A stretch of 64,000 nt of DNA from Methylomonas sp. AM2-LC (GTDB taxonomy: Bacteria > Pseudomonadota > Gammaproteobacteria > Methylococcales > Methylomonadaceae). Below are positions 48,043 to 57,462 of this stretch, piece after piece (position 1 is the stretch's first letter; every line of letters begins with the position of its first letter). Where the stretch lies: the NCBI RefSeq assembly GCF_039904985.1, contig NZ_CP157005.1, forward strand, positions 3,491,501 through 3,555,500, in the 5' to 3' direction. The notes under the pieces were generated by a model. That model was not told the DNA's origin. It did no database searches and saw nothing but the letters and a program-made list of their open reading frames with translations. The position numbers and the translations under genes were made by a program.

Positions 48043-49617
48043 ATGCAACTCACCGAAACAAACAGACGACGCACATTTGCCATTATTTCTCATCCAGACG
48101 CCGGCAAGACGACTATCACCGAAAAATTGCTGTTGTTTGGGGGTGCTATACAGTTGGCGGGATCGGTAAAAGGACGTAAGGCTGCGCGCCATGCTACTTC
48201 CGACTGGATGGAAATGGAAAAAGAGCGTGGTATTTCTGTCACAACCTCTGTTATGCAGTTTGAACATAACGACTGCATTATTAATCTATTAGATACACCG
48301 GGGCATGAAGACTTTTCGGAAGATACCTATCGTACCTTAACGGCGGTGGATTCTGCACTGATGGTGATTGATGTTGCCAAAGGTGTTGAAGATAGAACCA
48401 TTAAATTGATGGAAGTGTGCCGCCTGCGAGATACACCGATTTTAACTTTTATCAATAAAATGGATCGCGAGGGCCGTGAACCCATTGAATTACTGGACGA
48501 AGTTGAAACAGTATTAAAAATACAGTGCGCACCAATGACTTGGCCTATTGGCATGGGCAAACGCTTTAAAGGTGTTTATCAACTGTATAAAGACGAAATT
48601 TTGCTGTTCAGCGCTCAACACGGTGGACGTATTGCCAAAGCGGAAATCATTAATGGTCTGGACAATCCAAAACTGGACGAGCTAATAGGTGATCAGGCCG
48701 CTGAATTGCGCGAAGAAATTGAGTTAGTGAAAGGTGCCAGTCATGAATTTGATTTGCAAAAATATTTGGCAGGCGAACAAACCCCGGTGTTTTTTGGTTC
48801 GGCCATCAACAATTTTGGCATTATTGAGTTGTTGGATGCGTTTGCCGAATATGCACCTGGCCCTAGACCACGCCAGGCAGAGCAACGCGAAGTACAGCCT
48901 GATGAGGAAAAATTTACCGGCTTTGTGTTTAAAATACAAGCAAATATGGACCCGGCACATCGAGATCGGGTGGCATTTATGCGCATCTGCTCGGGCAAAT
49001 TTGATACCGGTATGAAGATGAACCATGTGCGTATTGGCAAAAACATTCAGGTAGCTAACGCGATTACTTTTCAGGCAGATAGCCGTACCAATGTTGAGGA
49101 AGCTTATCCCGGCGATATTATTGGCTTGCACAACCACGGTACTATTCAGGTGGGCGATACTTTTACCCAGGGCGAAACCTTAAAGTTTGGCGGTATTCCC
49201 TATTTTGCACCTGAGCTATTTCGGCGCGTGGTTTTAAAAGATCCGTTACGGGCCAAAGCCTTGCAAAAAGGTTTGATTCAGTTAACGGAGGAAGGAGCTA
49301 CGCAGTTATTCCGTCCGCTACGCAATAACGATTTGATTTTGGGCGCGGTGGGGGTTTTGCAGTTTGATGTAACAGCACATCGCTTAAAAAGCGAATATAA
49401 CGTGGAATGCGTTTACGATGCCATTGCCATTAATACAGTACGCTGGGTTACTGCCAAAAATCCAGCCAAACTGGAAGAGTTTAGAAACAAGGCATTTGAT
49501 AATTTAGCGGAAGACGGTGGCGGGTTTTTGGTGTATGTTGCCAACAGCCGGGTTAATCTACAATTGACAGAAGAACGCTGGCCGGATATTCATTTTAGTG
49601 CTACCCGAGAATTGTAA
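48043..49617 (+). CDS. prfC: Peptide chain release factor 3
   Basis: A GTPase that removes RF1 and RF2 from the ribosome after termination. The 524 residues have the G domain (about 8-275): P-loop SHPDAGKTT, switch/Walker motifs [10 protein letters not shown] and [14 protein letters not shown], and NKMD (in [12 protein letters not shown]), followed by domains II and III (about 295-524; [40 protein letters not shown]). The length matches the E. coli protein (529). It is a housekeeping gene. Confidence 0.97.
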   Translation: MQLTETNRRRTFAIISHPDAGKTTITEKLLLFGGAIQLAGSVKGRKAARHATSDWMEMEKERGISVTTSVMQFEHNDCIINLLDTPGHEDFSEDTYRTLTAVDSALMVIDVAKGVEDRTIKLMEVCRLRDTPILTFINKMDREGREPIELLDEVETVLKIQCAPMTWPIGMGKRFKGVYQLYKDEILLFSAQHGGRIAKAEIINGLDNPKLDELIGDQAAELREEIELVKGASHEFDLQKYLAGEQTPVFFGSAINNFGIIELLDAFAEYAPGPRPRQAEQREVQPDEEKFTGFVFKIQANMDPAHRDRVAFMRICSGKFDTGMKMNHVRIGKNIQVANAITFQADSRTNVEEAYPGDIIGLHNHGTIQVGDTFTQGETLKFGGIPYFAPELFRRVVLKDPLRAKALQKGLIQLTEEGATQLFRPLRNNDLILGAVGVLQFDVTAHRLKSEYNVECVYDAIAINTVRWVTAKNPAKLEEFRNKAFDNLAEDGGGFLVYVANSRVNLQLTEERWPDIHFSATREL

Positions 49618-49707
49618 ACATTGTTTTTATTTGTGCATGCTGTCTGATTTTTACATTTTAAACTGGCACGCCTTCTATCTGTCTAACACAGGCTTGGGCG
49701 TTGCCAG

Positions 49708-50433
49708 ATGAAACGTTTGACAAAGAACCTGACCAGTAACTTGTCATACCCTGCCCTGCAGCCAGAACACTACGACAGAATGTTGTTTCTAGTGGCTTTG
49801 TTGGTATTACTATTGCACGTTTCAGTTTTCCTGGTGTATAAACAGTCAGCACAGCCGCAACCTGTTTCTGCGCAGGTAATGCCGTTTAAGCTGGAAGTGA
49901 GCATGATTCCAGAACCAGAAGCAAAACCCAGCGCTGCGGCACATACGCCAGAATTAAAACCACAACCTAAAGAGAAAGAAAAACCAAAACCTGTCACAGA
50001 AAAAAAGCCACCAGAGGCGCAAAAACCTGAAGATTTTGCCAGCCTTAAACAATTAATTGAAAACCAACCGCATAAAGAAGTAGCAAGGTCGGTGCAATAT
50101 CAGCCAGACTCGCGCTCAGTTAAAGCGGTTTCGTCGACACTGATACACCCCCGCCCCAAAAAACCTAATGCTATTGATAATTTTCCGGAAAGCGATGAGC
50201 ATAATGTCAGCCCGGAATATCCAGATGAAGCGGCTTTTTTAGGTTATCAGGGCACCGCTGTTATCAAAATTAATGTATCCGCAAAAGGTATGAGTAGCGG
50301 TGTAGAGCTGTTACACAGTAGCGGCCATAAAATGCTGGACGACTCGGCCGCTAAAGCACTTAAACTATGGAAGTTTACCCCTACCCATCAGCCTGACTCT
50401 GTAATTATTGTGGTTAATTACATTTTGCGATAG
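49708..50433 (+). CDS. TonB-family energy transducer
   Basis: A 241-residue TonB-type protein with one N-terminal membrane helix (about 25-45), a Pro/Lys/Glu-rich periplasm-spanning linker (about 65-115), and a C-terminal TonB domain (about 165-241; PEYPDEAAFLGYQGTAVIKINVSAKG, AAKALKLWKFTP). It transmits the proton motive force to outer-membrane TonB-dependent transporters. No exbB/exbD genes lie next to it. It follows prfC after 90 bases on the same strand, but a shared function is not implied. Confidence 0.9.
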   Translation: MKRLTKNLTSNLSYPALQPEHYDRMLFLVALLVLLLHVSVFLVYKQSAQPQPVSAQVMPFKLEVSMIPEPEAKPSAAAHTPELKPQPKEKEKPKPVTEKKPPEAQKPEDFASLKQLIENQPHKEVARSVQYQPDSRSVKAVSSTLIHPRPKKPNAIDNFPESDEHNVSPEYPDEAAFLGYQGTAVIKINVSAKGMSSGVELLHSSGHKMLDDSAAKALKLWKFTPTHQPDSVIIVVNYILR

Positions 50434-50550
50434 ATCATTTGCAGCCGTTCGTTATTTAGTAAAATCCTTATTTGTACTTCCCATAAGCAAGCCAATTTTT
50501 AGCGTTTACACGTTTTTAAGCTTTAAAGTTGGTATGTCATATTTATGGCT

Positions 50551-51327
50551 TTAAACGCAATCAGCAGCGTAAACGCGTATGGGTAAGTTATATCGGATTG
50601 CACCATTTTCGTTACGAGCATTAATTCCCAAAGCATTGATGCCAATGTCATTGATAATTAATTGCCGAATTAAGCTCACATCATTTGGATTTGGGAAAGA
50701 AGCCTGTAACAGTTCTTCTAATCCGATATCTACGCCATAATCTATATAACGTATGTTTTTTAAGCCTGAGCGATTTAACAAATCCACAAATTCTTCTTCG
50801 GTAAGCGCGTGATGATGAGAAGGGTCTCTAAGCTTTTCAAGCCGATCAAATGCTGCTGACCTTTCTGCCTGCATAATAACATCTGCAACCACCAGTCTAC
50901 CGCCGGGTTTGCAGACACGGTGCATTTCGGCCAATGTAGTTTCAGGGTCAAGTAGATGATGAAAGCTATAACGTGTAATGACTACGGAAAAGCTTTCCTC
51001 TGGAAAGGGCAAGGCTCCGGCATCCCCCTCAATCCAAGTCAAGTTTTCCTGAGCATTGTTGTCTTGTCTGTGTTTGGCTTCAGCCAACATGGCAGGCGTA
51101 ACATCCAAACCAGTGACGTGTTTGGCAATTTTTGCAAACTCACATGCCACAATTCCTGGTCCGCAGGCTAAGTCTAATACCGTATCAGAATTTTTGACAT
51201 CTGCAATTTCCAATAGTAATAAGATAGATTGCAAGTGGCCGGGTACTTGACCAAAAGGCGTTGCTTGCTTTGAGAATTGTTCAATAATAAGCTCTGCATG
51301 TTGTTTTACTTGGGCGGTGTTCATCAA
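50551..51327 (-). CDS. Class I SAM-dependent methyltransferase (UbiE/Methyltransf_11-type)
   Basis: A 258-residue methyltransferase. The SAM site is readable: motif I TVLDLACGPGIVA at about 48-60, the acidic loop GLDVTPAML, motif II in GDAGALPFPEESFSVVITRYSFHHLLDP, and motif III in VCKPGGRLVVADV. The substrate is unknown. It is divergent from an AraC-type regulator 63 bases away, so the two are probably linked in control. No radical SAM or other partner is present. Confidence 0.88.
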   Translation of the reverse strand: MMNTAQVKQHAELIIEQFSKQATPFGQVPGHLQSILLLLEIADVKNSDTVLDLACGPGIVACEFAKIAKHVTGLDVTPAMLAEAKHRQDNNAQENLTWIEGDAGALPFPEESFSVVITRYSFHHLLDPETTLAEMHRVCKPGGRLVVADVIMQAERSAAFDRLEKLRDPSHHHALTEEEFVDLLNRSGLKNIRYIDYGVDIGLEELLQASFPNPNDVSLIRQLIINDIGINALGINARNENGAIRYNLPIRVYAADCV

Positions 51328-51396
51328 TTTTCCTGATTAATTAGCGAATGGTTATGATCTAATAATTCAAAATGACTATCTTTCGAAAAATTGACA

Positions 51397-52203
51397 ATGA
51401 ATAAGGGAAAACTGACAACTTTGCCTCCTGTTGAACTTGGCTATCGAATTTCGGTGGAACATCCGGTTATCCCATTACAGATGCAAGTTTCAAGAGCGGG
51501 TTGTGCGGCCCCGCATGCACATCCAAGGGGGCAATTGATTTACGCCAGTAGTGGTGTCATGCGAATTGTTTGTTCAGGTAATAGCTGGGTAACACCGCCA
51601 ACCCAAGCAGTGTGGATACCGGCAATGGTTGAACATGAAGTCTATTTTCCCGGCGATGTCACTATGTATAGCATGTTTATTGATCCTGGCTTTGCAGAAA
51701 GACTACCAAAATCGTGCATTGTGCTTAAGGTATCGACACTGCTACACGAATTGATTCAAAGAGCGGCAAACTATGGCGAGAATTATCGAATCAATGATAA
51801 TTGCTATCGGTTAATGATTGTGTTGATTGATGAAATTGCGCAAGCAGAAAGCACTGATATTCATTTGCCGTCTGCAAAAGATTTAAGACTGTTAAGAGTA
51901 TTGGACGCGCTTATGCTAAATCCTGATAAAAATCAGGGGCTGGAAGCGCTTGCCAAAATAGCAAATACCAGTAGCCGCACACTGGCTAGACTTTTTGTGA
52001 ATGAAACTGGACTCACCTTTGGACAATGGCGAAAACGATTAATATTGCACATTGCCTTATCACGTTTGGCAGAAGGCGAAAGTGTCACTCAGGTAGCCAT
52101 TGATTTAGGTTACGAAAGCATCAGTGCTTTTATTGATATGTTTCGTAGCACTTTAGGAAACACACCAGGACACTATTTTAAGAGTCAAAATCACACTGTG
52201 TAA
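51397..52203 (+). CDS. AraC-family transcriptional regulator
   Basis: A 268-residue regulator from the ATG at 51397. It has an N-terminal cupin-like sensor (about 25-110; APHAHPRGQLIYASSGVMRI, AVWIPAMVEHEVYF) and a C-terminal DNA-binding domain with two helix-turn-helix motifs (about 170-265; LEALAKIANTSSRTLARLF and VTQVAIDLGYESISAFIDMFRSTLGNTPGHYF). The gene lies head-to-head with the methyltransferase gene, its likely target. Unlike the broken AraC gene at 30081-32025, it is intact. Confidence 0.9.
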   Translation: MNKGKLTTLPPVELGYRISVEHPVIPLQMQVSRAGCAAPHAHPRGQLIYASSGVMRIVCSGNSWVTPPTQAVWIPAMVEHEVYFPGDVTMYSMFIDPGFAERLPKSCIVLKVSTLLHELIQRAANYGENYRINDNCYRLMIVLIDEIAQAESTDIHLPSAKDLRLLRVLDALMLNPDKNQGLEALAKIANTSSRTLARLFVNETGLTFGQWRKRLILHIALSRLAEGESVTQVAIDLGYESISAFIDMFRSTLGNTPGHYFKSQNHTV

Positions 52204-52267
52204 ATTAATTGGCAGGCTTCCATACACATTTGACTAAACTAAGCGAAAATTATTACTCAAAATCTCA

Positions 52268-52783
52268 TCACTCACTTGGCACACGTTGATAGCGATACAG
52301 CATAAAACTATATATACCGCCATTAAACGTAGAACATAAAGCAGAACGGGAAAGCAAATCGTAGGTGCATTCAGATTTTCTATGCTCAACCAGCATTTTT
52401 TGTAATGCCTTTTCACCAAATTGCAAAAAATCTCCAGCGTCTTTATCGCCACGAGCAATGCCAACTAATAACCCAGGTGCATGATATATATCATCCGCAT
52501 GCGGCAAACCTTGTGGATCAATAAGCAAAGTGGCTGTCATAACATTATTGCTAAATGCATCTATCGATAAATGCGAATTAGGCAAAGACAATGCACATTT
52601 GGCGACTGTTTTTCCTTTAGTTTCAGCCGATTTTTCTTGTATGCATTTGGTTTTCTTCAAAATAGTGAAATTAGTTTTAACTGTTTGATCATATTTTTTC
52701 AGAAACTGGGTTATCGAGAGTGGTGTATCATCTGCGCAAACATTCCAGGATAACAAAACCAAAATCCAAACGATCAACTTCAT
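52268..52783 (-). CDS. Hypothetical exported protein
   Basis: A 171-residue protein with a signal peptide (about 1-17; WILVLLSWNVCA) and four cysteines in the mature part (TKCIQEK, AKCALSL, SECTYDL, SALCSTF) likely to form disulfides in the periplasm. I do not recognise the family. GGAG lies ten bases before the ATG. No context points to a role. Confidence 0.7.
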   Translation of the reverse strand: MKLIVWILVLLSWNVCADDTPLSITQFLKKYDQTVKTNFTILKKTKCIQEKSAETKGKTVAKCALSLPNSHLSIDAFSNNVMTATLLIDPQGLPHADDIYHAPGLLVGIARGDKDAGDFLQFGEKALQKMLVEHRKSECTYDLLSRSALCSTFNGGIYSFMLYRYQRVPSE

Positions 52784-52864
52784 AAAATTTTTGCTCCTTA
52801 ATGATTAGCGCGATAAGCCTGGTTATAGAACATCCTGCATGCAGCTTGATGGACTAGACTTTCA

Positions 52865-53077
52865 TCAGTAATGCGGTGGTCTTTCGTCGGCCGATCCCAA
52901 TTCTCTGCCAGAATAAGCCAAGCTTTTGATCTTGTCATTTAATAATTTACAGGTTTCTTCCAGTTTAACGATTTGTTGCTGGTGACCAGCAACCACCTGA
53001 TTAAGGACTTGAATCAACTCTTCTTGATACGCCTGTTTTATTTCCAGCTCTATGATTCTTTCTTCGTTCATTGCCAA
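52865..53077 (-). CDS. slyX: SlyX family protein
   Basis: A 70-residue coiled-coil protein (about 5-50; RIIELEIKQAYQEELIQVLNQVV) ending in the family's characteristic PPHY tail. SlyX is widespread in gammaproteobacteria and of unknown function. It is divergent from the DUF6763-like gene. Confidence 0.85.
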   Translation of the reverse strand: MAMNEERIIELEIKQAYQEELIQVLNQVVAGHQQQIVKLEETCKLLNDKIKSLAYSGRELGSADERPPHY

Positions 53078-53201
53078 CCTGTACTCTATATATTTAGTGT
53101 ATTTTAAACTAAAATGTTAAATAGTTTGCATTTCAAACTCCCCCGCTTTACTGATTCTCAGCTATGATTAGCTTAACACAATACATTGTAAGGACATGAC
53201 G

Positions 53202-53510
53202 ATGACTACTATTGCAGACCCAGTTATAGGCCGTTGGTACAAAGATTTTGAAAACAATCTCACATTCAAAGTGGTTGCCATTGAAGGGAATGATGAGTCG
53301 ATTGCCGTGCAGTATGCCAATGGCGATTTAGGTGAATACGATGGCGAGGCCTGGTATAACTCTACTTTCGATTACATTGAAGACCCGGAAGACTGGAGCG
53401 CCCCTTTTGATGAAATTGAACTTGATGATCTGGGGTATAGCGATACTGATCGTCATACTCGCGCGGATAGTGAAGATTTGGACATTAGTGACTTTCTGGA
53501 TGATGAGTAA
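53202..53510 (+). CDS. DUF6763-like acidic protein
   Basis: A 102-residue, very acidic protein. Two in-frame ATGs occur; AGGA lies seven bases before the second (53202) but only one base before the first (53196), so 53202 is chosen. The sequence shows ADPVIGRWYKDFENNLTFKVVAI, YANGDLGEYDGEAWY and EDPEDWSAPFDEIELDDLGYSDTD, the layout of the small DUF6763 family. Function unknown. It is five bases before the P-loop gene and heads a four-gene cluster through guanine deaminase. Confidence 0.7.
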   Translation: MTTIADPVIGRWYKDFENNLTFKVVAIEGNDESIAVQYANGDLGEYDGEAWYNSTFDYIEDPEDWSAPFDEIELDDLGYSDTDRHTRADSEDLDISDFLDDE

Positions 53511-53515
53511 AATTT

Positions 53516-54364
53516 ATGAAAATGACTCCGCAACAATTTTTGGACTGGGAATCCAAGAGTATTACCCTGCTGGCAATGTCGGGCGCAGGCAAAACCACGT
53601 TATCGAATAAACTTCCCAAAGATAAATGGTTTCATTATTCTGGCGACTACCGGATTGGTACCAAATACCTTGAAGAAGCCATTCTGGATAATATTAAACA
53701 ACAAGCCATGGGCGTTCCATTTTTACGGGATTTACTAAAATCAGATTCGATTTATATTTGCAGTAATATCACGGTGGAAAATTTGGCACCTGTTTCCAGT
53801 TTTCTGGGCAAAATTGGTAATCCAAACCTGGGTGGTTTATCGTTGGCGGAGTTTAAGCGCCGCCAAGCTTTACATCATCAAGCAGAAATTAATGCTATGA
53901 ATGATGTACCTGAATTTATTCATAAAGCAGAAGCCATTTATGGTTACAAGCATTTTATAAACGATGCAGGCGGCAGTGTTTGCGAACTGGATAACCCAGA
54001 AGTACTGGCAACGCTGGCCGAGCATACCGTGCTGGTTTACATTAAAATTCCGGAATCTCTAGAGCAAACCATCATAGACCGCGCCAAACTGGATCCCAAA
54101 CCACTTTACTACCGTCCGGCATTTGTCGACGAAAAACTGCACGACTTTATGCAAATTAATGGCTATAGCTCTACCGATGAAATAAACCCAGATGCTTTTG
54201 TGAGCTGGGTATTTCCGCAGCTATTTAAATCGCGCGTTCCCCGCTACGAAGCTATCGCACAACAGTATGGTTACACTGTCAGTGCGGAAGCAGTTGCCAA
54301 AGTCACTAGCGAAGAGGATTTTATGGCTCTGATAGCTGATGCAATGGCGCACCAACACGTATAA
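53516..54364 (+). CDS. P-loop ATPase/kinase-like protein
   Basis: A 282-residue nucleotide-binding protein with a Walker A motif at about 18-29 (LLAMSGAGKTTLS) and a kinase-like remainder, including WFHYSGDYRIGT and HFINDAGGSVCEL. No membrane segment. The specific reaction is unknown; the fold suggests phosphoryl transfer. It lies five bases after the DUF6763-like gene and five bases before metA, so it is in the same operon and may affect methionine metabolism, which is inference. Confidence 0.8.
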   Translation: MKMTPQQFLDWESKSITLLAMSGAGKTTLSNKLPKDKWFHYSGDYRIGTKYLEEAILDNIKQQAMGVPFLRDLLKSDSIYICSNITVENLAPVSSFLGKIGNPNLGGLSLAEFKRRQALHHQAEINAMNDVPEFIHKAEAIYGYKHFINDAGGSVCELDNPEVLATLAEHTVLVYIKIPESLEQTIIDRAKLDPKPLYYRPAFVDEKLHDFMQINGYSSTDEINPDAFVSWVFPQLFKSRVPRYEAIAQQYGYTVSAEAVAKVTSEEDFMALIADAMAHQHV

Positions 54365-54369
54365 CTGAA

Positions 54370-55434
54370 ATGCCCCTAGTTGCACATACCGCATTACCTA
54401 CTTTTCAACGTTTACAGGAAGAAGGCGAAGAAATTCTTTCTGCCGAACGCGCTGAACATCAATCCATCCGTGAACTACATATCGGCTTATTAAATCTGAT
54501 GCCGGATGCTGCATTGGAAGCCACTGAAAGACAGTTTTTTCGGCTGGTAGGCGCATGTAATCAAATTGCGCAATTCCATGTACATCCTTTTACTATAGAA
54601 GGCTTACCAAGAGGTACGCAGGCGCAGGAACATATTAATAAATATTATGAGTCCTTCGCACAAATCAGAGAGGATGGTCTGGATGCGCTTGTCATTAGTG
54701 GCGCTAACGTTACCAAAGCACATTTACAGGAAGAAGCATTCTGGGAACCTTTAATTGAAGTGTTTACCTGGGCAAACGAAAATGTCACCTCCATTTTATG
54801 CTCGTGTCTGGCTACCCATGCTGTATTTCAGTACTGCTATGGTATTGAACGCAGCCGTTTGCCTGATAAACGTTGGGGTGTGTTTTCACACAAAGTGATA
54901 GACCGCTCTCATCCGTTAATGGCTGAAATTAACACTCGCTTTGATGTTCCACATTCGCGCTACAACGAAATTTTTCAGACGGATATGGAAAAATTTGGCC
55001 TGAAAATATTAGTGGCCAGTAAAGAAGCCGGAGTACATCTAGCTGTATCGCCCGATGGCTTTCGTATTGTTTATTTTCAAGGACATCCAGAGTACGACGA
55101 CATTAGCTTACTTAAAGAGTATAAACGCGAAGTGTTACGCTATTATCGTTACGAACGCGAGGATTACCCGCCCTACCCTGCGCATTATTTTGATACTGAG
55201 GTGCAGCAACTGTTAAGCGATTATTGCCACGAAGTAAACTATGCCAAACAGCACGGCACAGATCTGGCACGCATGCCTGAAGACCAGATCATCAAACACC
55301 TAGATAATACTTGGCGTGATTCGGCCAAGGCGGTATTTAACAATTGGCTGGGCAAAGTTTATCAAATTACCAACGAAGATCGTCGCCTACCTTTTATGGA
55401 CGATATAGACCCAAATAATCCACTGGGGCTATAA
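54370..55434 (+). CDS. metA: Homoserine O-acyltransferase (MetA type)
   Basis: Activates homoserine by acyl transfer from succinyl-CoA (or acetyl-CoA) in methionine biosynthesis. The 354 residues show the MetA landmarks: LNLMPDAALEATERQFFR near the N-terminus, the nucleophile Cys146 in SILCSCLATHAV, and His239/Glu241 in YFQGHPEYDD. The acyl donor cannot be told from sequence alone. The next gene, guanine deaminase, begins at the base after the stop. Confidence 0.93.
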   Translation: MPLVAHTALPTFQRLQEEGEEILSAERAEHQSIRELHIGLLNLMPDAALEATERQFFRLVGACNQIAQFHVHPFTIEGLPRGTQAQEHINKYYESFAQIREDGLDALVISGANVTKAHLQEEAFWEPLIEVFTWANENVTSILCSCLATHAVFQYCYGIERSRLPDKRWGVFSHKVIDRSHPLMAEINTRFDVPHSRYNEIFQTDMEKFGLKILVASKEAGVHLAVSPDGFRIVYFQGHPEYDDISLLKEYKREVLRYYRYEREDYPPYPAHYFDTEVQQLLSDYCHEVNYAKQHGTDLARMPEDQIIKHLDNTWRDSAKAVFNNWLGKVYQITNEDRRLPFMDDIDPNNPLGL

Positions 55435-55899
55435 ATGCATGCATTTTTTTTACAACAGGCAGTGGAACTGGCAAGTAATAATGTCAGCGAAGGCGGCGGA
55501 CCTTTTGGTGCCTTGGTGGTTAAAAACCAGCAAATTATTGCTGCCAGTGGTAATCGGGTCAGTGCCAATCAAGACCCTACCGCACATGCAGAAATTATGG
55601 CGATTAGGAAAGCCTGCCTGGTATTACAGGATTTCCAGCTAACGAACTGTACCCTCTATACCAGTTGCGAACCCTGCCCAATGTGTCTGGGCGCTATTTA
55701 TTGGGCGCGACTTTCTGCTGTTTATTATGCTTGTGACCGTTTACATGCCTCTGCAGCAGGATTTGACGATGGTTTTATTTATGACGAAATACCCAAGTTA
55801 CCGGCAGAACGAACTATAGGTATGTATTATTTAGAAACAACTAACCCCGAACAACCTTTTAAAACCTGGCAGAGTTTAACCCATAAAATTTGTTATTAA
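55435..55899 (+). CDS. guaD: Guanine deaminase
   Basis: A 154-residue cytidine-deaminase-fold enzyme that converts guanine to xanthine. It shows the zinc ligands and proton shuttle HAEIMAIRKAC and TSCEPCPMCLGAIYWARLS, and the GuaD-specific C-terminal stretch AAGFDDGFIYDEIPKLPAERTI. That tail distinguishes it from tRNA adenosine deaminase TadA. It begins directly after the metA stop codon, so it is likely cotranslated with it. Confidence 0.9.
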   Translation: MHAFFLQQAVELASNNVSEGGGPFGALVVKNQQIIAASGNRVSANQDPTAHAEIMAIRKACLVLQDFQLTNCTLYTSCEPCPMCLGAIYWARLSAVYYACDRLHASAAGFDDGFIYDEIPKLPAERTIGMYYLETTNPEQPFKTWQSLTHKICY

Positions 55900-55913
55900 A
55901 GCTTATCCTTTAT

Positions 55914-56570
55914 TTAACGCACAACCAGTTGGTAAACCTGTTCGTGCAACGAACTCAGACCGCGTTGTTTAAAGTGCAGTTCTTGCTGAAGTACGTCTTC
56001 GCTGGTTAACTTATTCACACTGCACCATTTACCATACAAAAAGTCGACTTCTGTGCTGAGGACACTAAACGGTGGTCCAGTCATTTCATGCTGCTCATAA
56101 ACAAAGGTAACCAGCAAAATTTGCTGCCCAGACTCCAGCAATGACGAGAGATGATAAACATAATCAAGACGCATTTCCGGCGGTAAAGCAACCAAAGACG
56201 CTCTATCATAAACGGCATCAATATGCCCCAGTTGAGCAGAACTCAGGTCAAAAAAATCAGCGCAATAGAGCTGCAACCCATCAATCTCATACAGTAACAC
56301 TTCTCCCTGACGACGAATGGTAGGGTGTAAATTATTTTCCGCGAAAAACGCTGCGACCGCCACAGGACTTAATTCTGCTGCAACCACTTGATAACCTTGG
56401 GCCAATAGCCAGAGCATATCATTGCTCTTACCACATAAGGGTACAAACACCCGACTGCCTGGTTTAAGTGACAGTGTGGACCAGAAGCGTTGTAAATAGG
56501 GGTTTACTTGATGATTATGAAAACCAATTTGATTTTGATCCCATCGTTGATGCCAGAAATCATGTTGCAT
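55914..56570 (-). CDS. tpm: Thiopurine S-methyltransferase
   Basis: A 218-residue SAM-dependent methyltransferase of the TPMT family, which in bacteria also methylates selenium and tellurium compounds. It shows the start FWHQRWDQNQIGFHNHQVNPYLQRFW, the SAM site RVFVPLCGKSNDMLWLLAQGYQVVAAELSP, and AVYDRASLVALPPEMRLDYV. The length is typical for the family. GGAG lies six bases before the ATG. Monocistronic, convergent with guaD. Confidence 0.93.
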   Translation of the reverse strand: MQHDFWHQRWDQNQIGFHNHQVNPYLQRFWSTLSLKPGSRVFVPLCGKSNDMLWLLAQGYQVVAAELSPVAVAAFFAENNLHPTIRRQGEVLLYEIDGLQLYCADFFDLSSAQLGHIDAVYDRASLVALPPEMRLDYVYHLSSLLESGQQILLVTFVYEQHEMTGPPFSVLSTEVDFLYGKWCSVNKLTSEDVLQQELHFKQRGLSSLHEQVYQLVVR

Positions 56571-56710
56571 GGCTTACTCCTGTGGGTAGGCTGTTTAAAA
56601 ATTGTGCATACGACGCTATAACATCCACACATCATTCGAACAAGTGTTTATTAAATTAAGTAATCTAATCGTATCTATTTAGTAGCATTTTTATAATCTA
56701 AAATCAATCA

Positions 56711-56750
56711 CCTACAAGACGAACTGAACGAAATGAAGCGCATCTGTTGT
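56711..56750 (+). repeat. Dispersed REP-like repeat, copy 3
   Basis: CCTACAAG...GAACGAAATGAAGCG then CATCTGTTG; the core matches copies at 10422-10455 and 28111-28141. Confidence 0.55.
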
Positions 56751-56779
56751 TGTTAATGCAACGCGATAAGCCGAAATAG

Positions 56780-56807
56780 GTCGTAATAGGCAAAGCCGTA
56801 TTGCGAC
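56780..56807. repeat. Short inverted repeat
   Basis: GTCGTAATA (56780-56788) faces TATTGCGAC (56799-56807) with one G-T pair, forming a 9-bp stem over a 10-base loop. The motif resembles a common bacterial palindromic repeat; no T-run follows. Confidence 0.4.
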
Positions 56808-57072
56808 ACGGTTGCCTTCCATCATGCGACACATTACACTGAAGCTATGCGCCCTATGAGGCCGCCCCTTACTTGGTAATTGCGACTTACTGCGTATCTA
56901 TATAGAAAGTGTCGCTCTTTGGTTGGCTTACCCTATAAATAGCATGACTACAGTTTTAAATTGAAAACAATGCGCGTCTATACAGTAACTTTGAACTTGA
57001 ATTGCAGTACTTAGTCTTAGAAAGTGTAAGTGTTCTTAACCTGTAATATCCCTAAAAGAAAGGTGCAAAATA

Positions 57073-57447
57073 ATGACTATAATACGCTCGTTCCTGATGT
57101 TTTTGTTATGCATGGGTTTAGCTAGCGCTGACAGTCTGGCTTTTACTCAGTCAACGTTTGACAAACTGCAAGCACAAGGTTTACCTGTTCTAATTTCCAT
57201 CCATGCTGATTGGTGTCCTACCTGTCGAGCACAGGCACCTATTGTTGCCAAGTTACTGAAACAAAGCGAGTATCAACCTATTAACGCACTCACTGTCGAT
57301 TTCGATCAACAAAAATCAGTAGTCAATGCTTTTAAAGCCACCATGCAAAGTACACTAATTGTGTTTAAAGGCGGTAAAGAAGTGGGGCGTAGCGTGGGTG
57401 ATACCAGTGTTGCAGGCATCGAAAACCTGCTTAAAAAAGCGTTATGA
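57073..57447 (+). CDS. Exported thioredoxin-like protein
   Basis: A 124-residue periplasmic thioredoxin fold with a signal peptide (about 1-19; FLMFLLCMGLASA) and the redox motif ADWCPTCRAQAP; the CPTC pair differs from the cytoplasmic CGPC and is common in periplasmic redox partners. The cis-Pro region is replaced by STLIVFKGGKEVGRS, with T-L where most thioredoxins have T-P. It is 15 bases before a CcdA-type gene, so the two form a reductant transfer pair equivalent to a split DsbD. Confidence 0.85.
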   Translation: MTIIRSFLMFLLCMGLASADSLAFTQSTFDKLQAQGLPVLISIHADWCPTCRAQAPIVAKLLKQSEYQPINALTVDFDQQKSVVNAFKATMQSTLIVFKGGKEVGRSVGDTSVAGIENLLKKAL

Positions 57448-57462
57448 TACGGGGAGGTGTTT

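Larger units (their letters stand above)
56571..57072. other. Intergenic region with REP-like repeats
   Basis: About 500 bases with no gene. It holds the third copy of the dispersed repeat (56711-56750) and a short inverted repeat (56780-56807). Confidence 0.45.
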
